Under the pieces are notes generated by a model. The model was given only the letters and a program-made list of their open reading frames with translations. It searched no databases and had not been told where the DNA came from. Positions 19,346-29,447 of a DNA stretch of 64,000 bases are shown piece by piece. Both the position numbers and the translations under genes were made by a program. This stretch comes from Antonospora locustae (Eukaryota > Microsporidia), in NCBI GenBank assembly GCA_007674295.1, contig CM017459.1, positions 62,001-126,000 of the forward strand, written 5' to 3'. Every line of letters starts with the position of its first letter. Position 1 is the stretch's first letter.

Positions 19346-21445
19346 TCAGCGCTCCAGAGCATTATCTTCAAAGTGGCCCTCTATCTTCTCTAGAACAAGA
19401 TTTACTTTGTTAACCGCGCTTCTGTCGCCTATTATCTCAAGCAAGGCCCTTTGATTCATTATTATCTTGACTATCATGTTGCTCCTCAGGTGCTTTCCAT
19501 CTATGTACAAAACCAGCTTTTCCAGAAACAGCACCGATACGTGAGGCCCCTGTATCGAGAGGTTCGTTATAAAAGCGTGTATTGTGCTGCAATCAAGAAG
19601 CCCTCGGCGCTCACCCTCCTTGATGACGGATATTTTCCTGTCAAACAGCTTGTTGATAATCTCTGCCTCAAAATTGAGTAATAGCGCAATCACATTGTTG
19701 GATAGCTTCTTGAACGGAAGCATCATATTGAATATCTCATCTGAGAATTCGTCTTCAATGATGCTGTAGCACTTGTAGAAGAGCGCCAGGGTTTTGTAGT
19801 AGCTCTCATCGTTGTCCACAGGCTTTTCAATGCTGCTGAAGCTCACATACAGCTTCTTTATTCGCTCTCTGTACTCGCAGGTGTTTGTGTCCTTTCGCGA
19901 ATAGACACAAAGACACAGGTAGATGGAGTCGATGTCTAGATCAAAAATTTGCATGACCTGTGTCAGCTCAAGCAGGCTGCTACACTTCACATCTACCAGG
20001 TCCAAAATATTGTTGAAACATACAGAACGCATCCACGTCTTCTGTGCATGGCTCAAGCTGCGAACATCCAAAATTCGGACCACCTTCAGAATCATTTCGG
20101 CACGGTCCAAGATTGATATGTCAAGCTTGTCGATGTGCAGCAGCGAAATAAACACCTGCAACATCTTAAAGTCGGTTGTCCTAAACTTCTCCAGTCCGAT
20201 GTATATTGCCTCGATAAGGAGCTTCAGGTCGTTTTCTGCATATATGATCTGTGTCAGGTCTATGAAGTCCTCTATTGTCTTGACCGACTGGAGAATGTTA
20301 CACGCTGCTGAGTGGTTTCCGTTTTTTAAGTGCAGTCTGAATACATACTCGTCAGAGAGCGGAACACGGTCGTTGTTGCAGTCAAATCCGTACTTTGAGA
20401 CCTGTTCCATGTCAAATATCTTCTGAGCCTTTTTTGCATCTCCAAGCTCGATGTACGAACAGAACGCATAGTCAGAAGACACAAGGCCACCTTTCTCATA
20501 GATTTCAACGATCACTGAAAACATTTTCTTTTTAAACAGAAAGCTTGCAAAGTCTTCGGCATCAACAAGCCTTGCCCACCCATCTCCGAGCTTGTGTTCG
20601 ATCTTCGAGTACTCTGTCATGAGGCTTTTCAGTGTCTCTGACTCGGACGGAGAGAATACCTCCTTGCAGTCCACGAAGTACTGGAGAATCTTGCCCACCA
20701 GATTGTATTTTTCCACTTTCAGGCAATTTAAAAATATTCTGTGGAGATCTTCAAGGTTGTTTTTTCTGGAGATAAGTATGTTTCTGACATTCTCAACATA
20801 ATACTCGTAGTCCTCGTCATCTAGAACAAGAAAGTTGATCATGAGTTCTGAATACACGTTAGAATTTCGGTTGTTTGAGTTTGATCTGAAGTCGGTGTCA
20901 CCAAGGTAAACAGATTGTATCTTCTCGATGATTGAACTTTGAAAACTTGGGTCATAAAACAAAAATACTGCGTCAAAGAGCTCCCTTAGATGGTCCACAA
21001 GACGTGTGTTCATGAACTCAGCAGCAAGCAAGATGTTTTCAAAGCCAGCGTCACCTTTGAGCAAAAAGAAAAAAAACAGCTGGTGTCCTGATGATCGTAT
21101 GTGTCGAATTGCACTGCTTTTGCAGATACTCTCAGGCTCTATCAAATCATGTTTCAATAGGTTTATGTAGCACTTCTCAAGGAGATCAACAAGGTAGATA
21201 AGCTCTTTTGTGCCAAGAACTGTGTTTTGCATGTACTCCTCTATTGCTGCGATCGCCTTTCTAGCATACAGCTCAGACTTGTGTATCTCGTCGTAAAACT
21301 CGTAATCGATAGAGAGCATAGAGTCTATGAATATTTGGTTATAAGCACTTGTCTTTATGCCCTCAAGCTGCTGAAGTTGCACAATGAACGGCTCGCCCAA
21401 TTCCTTGAGATTGTTTATTTTGTCTACAAGAGGCTTCCACTCCAT
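19346..21445 (-). CDS. Hypothetical solenoid protein, about 699 aa
   Basis: I do not recognise this protein. It is long, helical and leucine-rich with paired helices of 30-40 residues, suggesting TPR/HAT or similar repeats. There is no membrane segment and no enzymatic motif. The chosen start gives MEWKPLVDKINNLKELGEPF. The frame stays open another 54 codons to an ATG at 21607, but that part looks unlike coding sequence. Neither start has a CCC signal, so the N-terminus is uncertain. Confidence 0.65.
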   Translation of the reverse strand: MEWKPLVDKINNLKELGEPFIVQLQQLEGIKTSAYNQIFIDSMLSIDYEFYDEIHKSELYARKAIAAIEEYMQNTVLGTKELIYLVDLLEKCYINLLKHDLIEPESICKSSAIRHIRSSGHQLFFFFLLKGDAGFENILLAAEFMNTRLVDHLRELFDAVFLFYDPSFQSSIIEKIQSVYLGDTDFRSNSNNRNSNVYSELMINFLVLDDEDYEYYVENVRNILISRKNNLEDLHRIFLNCLKVEKYNLVGKILQYFVDCKEVFSPSESETLKSLMTEYSKIEHKLGDGWARLVDAEDFASFLFKKKMFSVIVEIYEKGGLVSSDYAFCSYIELGDAKKAQKIFDMEQVSKYGFDCNNDRVPLSDEYVFRLHLKNGNHSAACNILQSVKTIEDFIDLTQIIYAENDLKLLIEAIYIGLEKFRTTDFKMLQVFISLLHIDKLDISILDRAEMILKVVRILDVRSLSHAQKTWMRSVCFNNILDLVDVKCSSLLELTQVMQIFDLDIDSIYLCLCVYSRKDTNTCEYRERIKKLYVSFSSIEKPVDNDESYYKTLALFYKCYSIIEDEFSDEIFNMMLPFKKLSNNVIALLLNFEAEIINKLFDRKISVIKEGERRGLLDCSTIHAFITNLSIQGPHVSVLFLEKLVLYIDGKHLRSNMIVKIIMNQRALLEIIGDRSAVNKVNLVLEKIEGHFEDNALER

Positions 21446-21705
21446 GTTTATGCAGAAAAAGTTTGTTAATTCTGCGTTGAGGTGTGTCTTTATTTTACTT
21501 GTGCACTGCGGATTTACAGAAGGCCTAGGAATACATTGCGACCTTGAAGCAAAAGCTTGGCAGGTTCCTGCCATCTTTTGTAGTGCTTGCACATCCTTTA
21601 CAGACATTACAGACTCTCACTCGAGTACTCTACATTTGAGAGTATCACCATCCAAGCGCCAAGAAGTTTCCTCTATAGGCGCTACGCATGTTTGTAAAAG
21701 GACAA

Positions 21706-24078
21706 CTAACCGTTGCACGTCCTGTCTACAAAAACAAACCTGTGATCCTTCATGTTGCAGGAAACCAGCTCGTGAAGAGTCATTCTGTCTCCGCTCTTTA
21801 TAACATAGCTGTCGTCTTCTTCCTCTGCAACAGGCGTCTTTTTGGGAGCATGTTGTTCTTTTCTCTTGAATCTCCTGTGTTTTTTTGGTTCTTCTATCTT
21901 GACATGCTCGTAATCGTACCTGGACTTTTTCTCATTGACTATAATTTCTTTGTCGGCATGGCTCAGGTTTTCGTCAAAAACAAAAAAGCCTGTGTGTTTC
22001 ATGCAGAGGCTGATAAACGGAAAGAACGGGTACCAGAACCAGTACTGGAAGAACAAAATCGCACCCACAACTCTGCTTGTCTCCACCAGGTTCATAGAGT
22101 TCAGCACCGAAAACACAATGTTGGTTCCTCCAGCCTCCATTATGGCTCTGCCTAATACAGCCCCAAACTTGAAGCTGCAATCCTCCGCCCTTTCTACTGT
22201 AAGGTTGTTCAGCTTTCCAACCATCCTTCTGAAGTTGGGGTTGATGTGGCTGTTGCATTGCATAAGAAGAAGCCCCATTCCAATGCTAGCCTGCTGAACT
22301 ACTAAACTAGAGTTGTCATACAACAGAGCCTCAACCACATTTGATGCCTCGATGTTCCCTGTGCCGCACATGAAAAGCCCCAGCGACAATGCAACGGTCG
22401 CACGTATGCTCGGACTGTAGCTTGTGGTTAACGGCTTCAGAATGTTCAGAAGCAAGGAGCTGTCTGCTGCGCACACAAGCCCAAGACTGAACACAGCAGC
22501 CCGCTTTACGTTGTCGTCGCAGTCATTAGTCAGGTCAAGAAGCTTTGAAATGACATCAAGATTTCCTGTACCCACAAACGACGCACCAATAGTCAGCGCT
22601 CCTGAGTACCGTGCAACTTCATTCTTGTCCTGGAATAGCACAGGAAACAGACGTTCTGTGCCAATAACACTCAGTGCAAGACCTATTCCTGCTGCTCTAC
22701 TTTCTCTTTCATGCTCGCTTTCTCTACATATTTCTAAAAGCACGCCTTCACAGATGTTCAACAGGTCACCACGCAATCTACTTTCATTTTGACTGGACTC
22801 CGCCTCCCTGCAGACATCCTTCTCTGACCGTCGAGATGCACTTGTAGACACGGACTTCGCAGCATGTCCCTCGAAAGCCTGACCTGCATTTATCATTCCC
22901 ATCGAGACAAGAACTCCCTCACGCACTATCAGTACAGACATCGAATGGAGAAGCTTCAGATAGCTGTCCAGGATGTTTTCATTGCAGGAGCCCATAGCCA
23001 CAAGTCCCAGTCCAAGCGTAGCTCCATACTGTATTTCTCCACTCAGATTTTTGTCTGCAAGAAATGTGCTGAAAAACTCGATGTCCTCATCTCTGCATTC
23101 TAGCTTGTTGATAAACCCGAGTGCAAGCAAGGAGCCACCTCTTTTTAAGTCTCCCTCGTTGGGCAGGTACTTTTGGAGAATCTCATAGGGATTTTCGTTG
23201 CTCACATGAATATTTCCTAGTACTGCTGTGCCTATGAACCTATTCCAGGGCTTGGAATTTGCTATCAGGTCTGTGTTCAGTCTGTACAGACTGTCATTGG
23301 TTGTTCCCATATTCATTATGGAGTTAGACAGCAGAGTGATTATACGAGAGTCAAACTTATTGTTGTGTCTTCCCAGGCTATTCAGAAAGCTGAAGTCTGT
23401 CCTATTGTTTTTTGCTAGAAAGTTCAGGTACACCTGCTTCTGAAAGCTTCCGTTCAGTAGGCTGTTTCCCTGCAGACAGCGCGATATGAATGGGTAGTTG
23501 TCAAACAAGTAGTACGAGAGAACATAGTTTAGGGGATACTGTTGGGCATTGACAAGCACCTGTAGAGCACACAAGTCATGCTTCTTTGACAACGCATCGA
23601 TCTTCAGGTACATAGCCTCGACGGAACCATCTCCCCACACCTCGTAGTTGTCTCGTGCCCAATTATAGAATACTCTGTCCCTTCTGATGAGCTTGCAAAC
23701 AAGGTCGAAGCTTCCGCACTTCTTGATCTCCTCAAAACGACCCTTTTCAAACAGGTATCCTAGCGCATCTTCATTCATCTCCTGCGGCGGATAGTATCTT
23801 TCCATGAACCAGAACATCATCCGTCTGTAAAAAAAGGACCCGTCGTCACGCAGAGAGATGCCCTTGAGACAGCTGATGGCCTCGTCATATCTCTGAAGCG
23901 AAAAGTATATTTTTGACAAAGCCGCACGCCCCTCTTCAGTTGCATACAGAGCCTGCAGGCTTTCAAGATAAGGTGCCATGAAGGGGCCGATTGTTGCGTA
24001 ATTATTGTTTATAAAATCAATAGACGCTTTTGAGGTCACACTTTCAAGTATAGAAGGTATCATATCAAACTCTTTCAT
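21706..24078 (-). CDS. RPN2: 26S proteasome regulatory subunit Rpn2
   Basis: A 790-aa scaffold of the 19S base. The N-terminal helical rod contains ALYATEEGRAALSKIYFSL. The middle has SIMNMGTTNDS and a PC-repeat toroid with repeats such as GGSLLALGFI, YGATLGLGLVAMG, YSGALTIGASFVGTG and AAVFSLGLVCA. After these comes the Rpn2-specific FFQYWFWYPFFPFISL segment and a lysine-rich acidic tail. These separate it from Rpn1. It is shorter than yeast Rpn2 (945 aa), mainly at the N-terminus. The ATG follows TTTAGACCCTTA. It partners Pup3 and binds ubiquitin receptors at its C-terminus. Confidence 0.93.
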   Translation of the reverse strand: MKEFDMIPSILESVTSKASIDFINNNYATIGPFMAPYLESLQALYATEEGRAALSKIYFSLQRYDEAISCLKGISLRDDGSFFYRRMMFWFMERYYPPQEMNEDALGYLFEKGRFEEIKKCGSFDLVCKLIRRDRVFYNWARDNYEVWGDGSVEAMYLKIDALSKKHDLCALQVLVNAQQYPLNYVLSYYLFDNYPFISRCLQGNSLLNGSFQKQVYLNFLAKNNRTDFSFLNSLGRHNNKFDSRIITLLSNSIMNMGTTNDSLYRLNTDLIANSKPWNRFIGTAVLGNIHVSNENPYEILQKYLPNEGDLKRGGSLLALGFINKLECRDEDIEFFSTFLADKNLSGEIQYGATLGLGLVAMGSCNENILDSYLKLLHSMSVLIVREGVLVSMGMINAGQAFEGHAAKSVSTSASRRSEKDVCREAESSQNESRLRGDLLNICEGVLLEICRESEHERESRAAGIGLALSVIGTERLFPVLFQDKNEVARYSGALTIGASFVGTGNLDVISKLLDLTNDCDDNVKRAAVFSLGLVCAADSSLLLNILKPLTTSYSPSIRATVALSLGLFMCGTGNIEASNVVEALLYDNSSLVVQQASIGMGLLLMQCNSHINPNFRRMVGKLNNLTVERAEDCSFKFGAVLGRAIMEAGGTNIVFSVLNSMNLVETSRVVGAILFFQYWFWYPFFPFISLCMKHTGFFVFDENLSHADKEIIVNEKKSRYDYEHVKIEEPKKHRRFKRKEQHAPKKTPVAEEEDDSYVIKSGDRMTLHELVSCNMKDHRFVFVDRTCNG

Positions 24079-24195
24079 TAAGGGTCTAAATAAATTTTAA
24101 ACAAAACCAGTTCGTTTTGAAGCAGGAGGTGCTTGCAGAAGAGTGCTTTTGACAAAGAACTTCTGAGTATACCGTGTTTCTAATTCAATCCCCCG

Positions 24196-24378
24196 ATGCC
24201 ACAAGAGTCTTGTGACCTGAACAATTGTACGCAAGAAAAGAAGGCCGTCTTTCATAACAATGTATTTGGACTTTCGGAGGCAGAGATAATGGAGGACATA
24301 GAAAATGCACTTGGCGAAATGCGGATTGCAGAACTTGAAGAAGTAGAGCTCTTTCTTCAAAAAATCACCAGAGGTTGA
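24196..24378 (+). CDS. Small acidic helical protein, 60 aa
   Basis: A 60-aa protein whose ATG follows CAATCCCCCG, the usual start signal, between two minus-strand genes. The second half (about 25-58) is one long amphipathic acidic helix, the sort found in small subunits of larger complexes. No family is recognised. The convergent Nup98 gene ends 100 bases away. Confidence 0.55.
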   Translation: MPQESCDLNNCTQEKKAVFHNNVFGLSEAEIMEDIENALGEMRIAELEEVELFLQKITRG

Positions 24379-24478
24379 GTAAAGTGTCTGATTTATTATT
24401 TTATCACGCCACACTCCTGAATGTAGCGGTAGCCTACAAAATGTTGCAGTAGCTGATCTGCAGCTGTATGATACACCA

Positions 24479-26377
24479 TTAAAAGTGATTGACCTCATAG
24501 ACATAAAGCCCTGTTTCCTTGTCATACTCCACAAAGCGTCTTCGTGGATCTCTTTTCAGCTCATACATAAGAGCTTCGTCTCTAATAAAAGATCGCGACT
24601 TTTTTGAAAAAGGAAAGTAGTTGTTGACATAGACCCTTGCTCTCTTGTTCAGGCCAACACCTACTACATCATTCACACTCACTTCATCTTTGTTAAAGAA
24701 CACCTTTGCCTCTATATTGCTAATAAGCGCATCTGCTGCCTTGATCTTTTCCAAATACTCTATTCTACCTTCTTTGAAGATAATCACAAGGTTTGTGCTT
24801 TCCATCTTTTTTATGTCCTCCTGTGACGGAATGGTCTCAATTTCTGATTGCGGTGCTGGCTCTCTGAGAACAACCTTCAGCATGCTTTCCACATGCTCTC
24901 TCCTGAAGTCTGGTCTTGGCACCTTCTTTTTTATGGGCTGCACAGGAAGATCAACCTTTTCTATTTTTATCTCGTCAATAAGAAAAGGATCGTTTGGGTT
25001 CACGTGCTTCTCCAAACCAGTTTGCTGGTTTCCAGGTGTAGTACCCGGTTGCTGTATTGTTTGTATTGTTGCAGCGGCCTGTACAGGCTGCACCATGGAG
25101 GTTGGTGCCAACGGCTGTACAGGTGGTGAAAAAGATGCTTGTGAAATTTGGTGCGGTGCTGGCTGTTGTGGCACCTCTACTGCCTTTCGTCTTCCTAGAT
25201 TGTAGTCCTCTAGCCTCAGTTCGCTAACACTTTTTGACTGATACTCCTTCATTCCACAGATGTCCTTCAAGTTTACAAAGGAAGTATCCTCCCTGACGCG
25301 CGACTCCTGGTACTTGGGATCTTTTGTGCCTTTTGAGACACCTGGTCCAAAGTCAGAAAACGGACGTGTCTGTGAAAACGAGGACGAAGGAGATATGAGC
25401 GGGCCTGATGTGGTGCTTAGTGGTGCATTCCCTACAAAACCTACAGTGGGTACCTGCGCAGGAGGAAGCGTTGTAGATGCTGCAAATGCTGAGCTGTTTT
25501 GTCCAAACCCCGACTGTCCAAACAAAGATTGTACAATACCTGGAGATGTGCTTTTTGCAAAGGAATTGCCTGTTGGTGCGGACGTGGCCGCACCAAAAGG
25601 GCCTGTGGTTGCAGTGTTAACTGTTCCAAAAGGATTTGCAGATGTAGATGCGGCAGCACCAAAAGGGGCTGTGGTACTGTTGCTGGCAAACATACTTGGA
25701 GTTGCAGTGTTCGTGGTGTTAAATATGCTTGGAGTTGTTGTAGTAGGACCAGGTGTGTTTCCAAACGCTGTGGCTGCTGTCTGGCTTTGGCTTGGAGCCC
25801 CAAAGCCGTAGTTTCCGCCAAAACCAGCAGAGGTGTTTCCTGCGCTCATACCAGGCGCTGTGGCACCGAAGATGTTGTTTGTCTGAGGTGTAGAAAAGAC
25901 AGGTCTTGCATTTGTGCTTCCTGCACCTGTACCAAATACAGAGCCAAATGACGTATTAGCTGTTCCAAAGCCCTGGGGTGTTGTAGTCTGCCCAAAAGGT
26001 CCGCTACTGCTTCCTGTTGCAAAGCCTGCACTGGCACTTCCCAGGGTCGGACTTGCTACAGCTCCTGTACCGAGCCCTGAGCTTCCTCCAAATGCTCCTG
26101 GTACAAAGGCGTTTACAACGCCCTGTGTGGGACTCGCACCGGTGCCACCTTGCGGTGCTACCTTCTGGCTGAAGATGCCCTGACTCATTCCATTTGGGAC
26201 CAGCGAGTTCTGTGGAAGACCTGAGGCCGCCATGTTTTGGCCCATGGATGAAGCTGCGTTGCTGAATATATTTTGCGACGGATTGAATATTTTCTGCTCG
26301 TTATTTTCCTTATCGCCCTTCTGCGGCGTACCGAAAAACGAGGAGTCGAAAAGCTTATTGTAGTTGTTGTTGTTCAT
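24479..26377 (-). CDS. NUP116: FG nucleoporin of the Nup98/Nup116 type
   Basis: A 632-aa pore protein. Residues 1 to about 365 are low-complexity and rich in FG/GFG and Ala-Thr-Pro, the natively unfolded permeability barrier. Around 370-398 is a conserved linker (KEYQSKS, ELRLEDY) found before the autoproteolytic domain of this family. The autoproteolytic domain spans about 528-632, with GVGLNKRARVYVNNYFP and a final NHF followed at once by the stop. In Nup98 and Nup145 self-cleavage occurs right after HF, so this gene encodes just the N-terminal product. There is no Nup96 part here. The ATG directly follows ACCACCC. Confidence 0.88.
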   Translation of the reverse strand: MNNNNYNKLFDSSFFGTPQKGDKENNEQKIFNPSQNIFSNAASSMGQNMAASGLPQNSLVPNGMSQGIFSQKVAPQGGTGASPTQGVVNAFVPGAFGGSSGLGTGAVASPTLGSASAGFATGSSSGPFGQTTTPQGFGTANTSFGSVFGTGAGSTNARPVFSTPQTNNIFGATAPGMSAGNTSAGFGGNYGFGAPSQSQTAATAFGNTPGPTTTTPSIFNTTNTATPSMFASNSTTAPFGAAASTSANPFGTVNTATTGPFGAATSAPTGNSFAKSTSPGIVQSLFGQSGFGQNSSAFAASTTLPPAQVPTVGFVGNAPLSTTSGPLISPSSSFSQTRPFSDFGPGVSKGTKDPKYQESRVREDTSFVNLKDICGMKEYQSKSVSELRLEDYNLGRRKAVEVPQQPAPHQISQASFSPPVQPLAPTSMVQPVQAAATIQTIQQPGTTPGNQQTGLEKHVNPNDPFLIDEIKIEKVDLPVQPIKKKVPRPDFRREHVESMLKVVLREPAPQSEIETIPSQEDIKKMESTNLVIIFKEGRIEYLEKIKAADALISNIEAKVFFNKDEVSVNDVVGVGLNKRARVYVNNYFPFSKKSRSFIRDEALMYELKRDPRRRFVEYDKETGLYVYEVNHF

Positions 26378-26478
26378 GGGTGGTTCTTTTGCGTTTTTTA
26401 AAGAGCCACGATACGGAAGACCCTAGCAACATAGCATGCATCCTTCATTCAGAAACCAGCACAAAAACAACCCCAGTA

Positions 26479-26820
26479 ATGTACGAGTTCTACAGACAAA
26501 GTCTTGTGGGAAAGGCCCTACAGGATGTAATTGAGGAGAAGGTGCAGTCAAATAAGCTAACTCCCATGCAAGCAAAGTACATAATGGAGAAATTTGACTC
26601 TGTGATTCCAACAATATTTAATAAAACAGTACAAAACAACGTGAACTTCAAGGGGGTTGTGAAAAACTACAATTTTGTGGATGGTGTCTGGAAGTTTGTG
26701 ACAAGCGATTTCGTGATGAGCATCAACAACGAGCTATTTAGGAGTCGAAAGCTGAAAATTGTTGCATGTGATGCAGATACATCCATGGAATATAGCAGAA
26801 GAAGAAGGCGCAGGACATAA
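26479..26820 (+). CDS. TOA2: TFIIA small (gamma) subunit
   Basis: A 113-aa protein matching Toa2, which with Toa1 stabilises TBP on promoters. Segments in order: YEFYRQSLVGKALQDVIEE (four-helix part, compare Y-x-LYR-x-T-x-LG-x-L), LTPMQAKYIMEKFD, then the beta-barrel part with NNVNFKGVVKNYNFVDGVW and LKIVACDAD. A short arginine-rich tail (RRRRRR) extends past the usual end. The start is the ATG after CAACCCCAGTA; the frame is open upstream without another ATG. It runs divergently from Nup98. Confidence 0.92.
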   Translation: MYEFYRQSLVGKALQDVIEEKVQSNKLTPMQAKYIMEKFDSVIPTIFNKTVQNNVNFKGVVKNYNFVDGVWKFVTSDFVMSINNELFRSRKLKIVACDADTSMEYSRRRRRRT

Positions 26821-26927
26821 AAAACGTCCTGACATGTAATAAAAGCATACTTTTACAATTCAGAACCTGTTGGGTTAGGTGCCAAAGCAAAACGAGACCC
26901 TCTTTTGTTGTACTTAAACCCATCGAG

Positions 26928-28436
26928 ATGGACATCATTGAGAGCACAAAAAAAAGAATCGTGACTGAAGTGTTTCGGTTTGGAATAACAAAGGAGCACT
27001 GGAGAATCTTCGTGTATCACGAGCAGACAGCTCTTGTTATGACAAATCTCTTCGCGATCAGTGACATACTGAATCATGAGATTGTTGTTGTGCAGAGACT
27101 TGAACAGGAAAGACGTCCTGTCGAGTACCCTGCACTCTACTTTCTGGATCTTAACAGCAGCAGCTTCTATGCCCTGAAGCAAGACATCAAAAAGGACACA
27201 TACAAGTTCTATTATGTTGTGTCGATGAACAGGAGCACCTACGGCACAAGACTTGCAAAGTTTGAAAATGTGAAGTACAAAGAGTGTCTTCTGGGATTTA
27301 TCCCAGTAGAGAGCAGAGTGTTTACGTTTCGCAAAGATGCGATTGAGGACGCAGTGCTGAGCATATCAGGTGTTGTTGGAAAACCCTTTGTTATAAACTA
27401 CATTGAGAGCTTGGGTGAAATGGCTAACACGCTTTATTCCAAACAAAAGGAGAGTGAGTCCGCGGAGGACCTTGTGCTAGTGGACAGGTCAATAGATGTC
27501 TACATACCACTGATACACTACTTCACTTTTCAAGCGCTCCTGGCTGACCTTCGTCTGGCGGACTTTGAAAGAGATGATGATCTTTGGGCAAGAATAAGGC
27601 ATGTGCACATGGCCGAAATCAACAAAATCCTCTCGCGCGAGTCTAAAAAAGTCATTGGAGAGGCAAAAGCACTGGAAGAAAGGGACATTGACCAGAAGAA
27701 GCTTATGCAGATGGTTCTGAAGGCCCCGGAAAAGATCAGACTGAAGGAAAGCCTGAACACATACCTGGATCTTGTTGACAAAATATTTGACATATACGAA
27801 AGCAGAATAAAAAAAGTTGTTGAGGTAGAACAGTCTGCAGCTACAAGGTACACTGCAAGTGGAAGCAAGTACACACAATGTGTGAATGATACGATGGATA
27901 TTCTTGCAAGCGAAGATGTCACCAAAGAAGACAAGCTGAGGATTTTTCTACTCTGTGCCGCGCAATACAAGTTTCAGCAGAGCGAGCTGGAAATGCTAAC
28001 TGAGAAGGGAGTATTTACAAAGAAGGAGATGCAGCTAGCGGAGGAAATCAGAAAGTTTGGGTTCAAGGCAGATAAGCAAAAGACTACATCTAAGTATGAC
28101 ATCAGTAGATACAAACCTGTGCTGAGTTTCATCATAACAAACCTGATAAACAACAAGAGCTCGCTGAGCTATGTAGGCCACAGGTCCAGAGCATCTCCAA
28201 GCTTGCGGAAGACAAAATTTGCATTCAGCAACAATAAAAGTAGACACGTGATCTGTGTTGTTTTTACAGACTGTGTGACATGGCCCGAGGTACAAGTGGT
28301 ATACGAGCTATCCCAGCATCATAGCGTTGATATAATAATTGGTGCTCCGAAAATTGTTACTCCAGCAGAATTCATAGAAGATTTGGGAAGCGGCTATTTC
28401 TTTAATCGAAACACAGGTCGCCTCTTCACTCGCTAG
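26928..28436 (+). CDS. SEC1: Sec1/Munc18-family SNARE regulator
   Basis: A 502-aa SM protein, which clasps SNARE bundles in membrane fusion. Recognisable are the domain 2 start EDLVLVDRSIDVYIPLIHYFTFQALLADL (about 180-208; compare family DR-x-x-D-x-x-x-P-x-x-H-x-x-T-Y-Q-A), a helical arch with long charged helices (230-320), and the C-terminal VVFTDCVTWPEVQVVYELS block. Sec1 (plasma membrane) is likelier than Sly1, Vps45 or Vps33, but the class is not certain. It is shorter than yeast Sec1 (724 aa). The ATG follows TTAAACCCATCGAG. Confidence 0.8.
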   Translation: MDIIESTKKRIVTEVFRFGITKEHWRIFVYHEQTALVMTNLFAISDILNHEIVVVQRLEQERRPVEYPALYFLDLNSSSFYALKQDIKKDTYKFYYVVSMNRSTYGTRLAKFENVKYKECLLGFIPVESRVFTFRKDAIEDAVLSISGVVGKPFVINYIESLGEMANTLYSKQKESESAEDLVLVDRSIDVYIPLIHYFTFQALLADLRLADFERDDDLWARIRHVHMAEINKILSRESKKVIGEAKALEERDIDQKKLMQMVLKAPEKIRLKESLNTYLDLVDKIFDIYESRIKKVVEVEQSAATRYTASGSKYTQCVNDTMDILASEDVTKEDKLRIFLLCAAQYKFQQSELEMLTEKGVFTKKEMQLAEEIRKFGFKADKQKTTSKYDISRYKPVLSFIITNLINNKSSLSYVGHRSRASPSLRKTKFAFSNNKSRHVICVVFTDCVTWPEVQVVYELSQHHSVDIIIGAPKIVTPAEFIEDLGSGYFFNRNTGRLFTR

Positions 28437-28521
28437 CAGAAACCTCTCTCCATAGCAGCCTAGCAATAGTTCTTGCAGCGCTGCTGGCTTCTCTGGAGCA
28501 CTCAGGGCTCGTGATATTTAG

Positions 28522-29379
28522 TCAAGCAAAGCAGTATTCTTTTTCGTCACTCATCTTGTGCAAGTAAATGTCAAGAGCAACCTCTGCGCTTTCTCTGATG
28601 ATATCGATACTGCTGTTTAGAAACGGCAGTAGTGCATTTCTTGCTTCCTTTGTTCCTATGGACCCCAGAGCCTCTGCACACTCGTGTCTGACCATTGCAT
28701 GTTCGCTATCGTTTTGCAGCACTCTAATCAGGTAGGGTGTAGCCTCCGCAACTTGCATTTGGCCAAGAACAAATGCGATTTCGTGTTTGAAGAGCACAGA
28801 GTCATCATCAAAACCCCTTGCCAATGCATCTACAGCATTACTCGTCATCATATTTCTTAGAAAAAACATGGCCTCGTATCTTTTGTAAAGATTGCAGCTA
28901 GTGTCCGCAAAGTTCCTGAGAGCCTCATTCAGTGTAGTTTGTGCAGGGTATGCTGGGTCCTTGGACATAAACGCTGAAACGCTTTCTCTTGGCTCACTGC
29001 GTATTTTCTGAATCGCAAGTGCACACGTTTCACGTAGTGGCACGCTTGGGTGGTCAAGATACATTTTCAAAGTCTCTATGTGCTCTTTTCTTCTATAGTT
29101 ACCCAGCGCCTCTGCTGCCTCGTGTCTCACAATTTCGTCCTCGTACTCGTTTTTCAAAACTGACAGAAGAGTCTGCACAGAGCACTCGCGCGTCATCTGC
29201 CCAAGCACATATGCAAGTTCGTGCTTGAGTAGAACCGATCTAGAAGAAAAAGCTGCTCCAATTATGGAAGCAGACTCGTCTGTGTGTATGTTTCTAAGCG
29301 TGAAAAGCGCTCGCATCTTTGCAGTGATACTTTCGTTAGCAGAAAGCAGCACCTCTGCAGCGTGCGAAAGATCAGCCAT
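28522..29379 (-). CDS. LIA1: Deoxyhypusine hydroxylase
   Basis: A 285-aa HEAT-repeat di-iron oxygenase that finishes hypusine formation on eIF5A. The two halves each hold two His-Glu metal pairs: KHELAYVLGQ and VRHEAAEALG in the first, KHEIAFVLGQ and VRHECAEALG in the second. All four HE pairs are kept, so activity is expected. Length is near the family norm (about 300 aa). The start is the ATG after ACAACCCAACCCC; an upstream GTG is not preferred. It ends facing the SM gene, and its promoter lies in a 68-base gap after the next gene. Confidence 0.93.
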   Translation of the reverse strand: MADLSHAAEVLLSANESITAKMRALFTLRNIHTDESASIIGAAFSSRSVLLKHELAYVLGQMTRECSVQTLLSVLKNEYEDEIVRHEAAEALGNYRRKEHIETLKMYLDHPSVPLRETCALAIQKIRSEPRESVSAFMSKDPAYPAQTTLNEALRNFADTSCNLYKRYEAMFFLRNMMTSNAVDALARGFDDDSVLFKHEIAFVLGQMQVAEATPYLIRVLQNDSEHAMVRHECAEALGSIGTKEARNALLPFLNSSIDIIRESAEVALDIYLHKMSDEKEYCFA

Positions 29380-29447
29380 GGGGTTGGGTTGTAAACGAAT
29401 ATCACCTGCACAACTTTCACTCGCCTTACATTCTTCAACATATGCAC

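Noticed and set aside
24097..24534. 145-codon minus-strand frame across the 60-aa gene
   Set aside because: It starts without an expected signal and overlaps Nup98; the sequence does not look protein-like.
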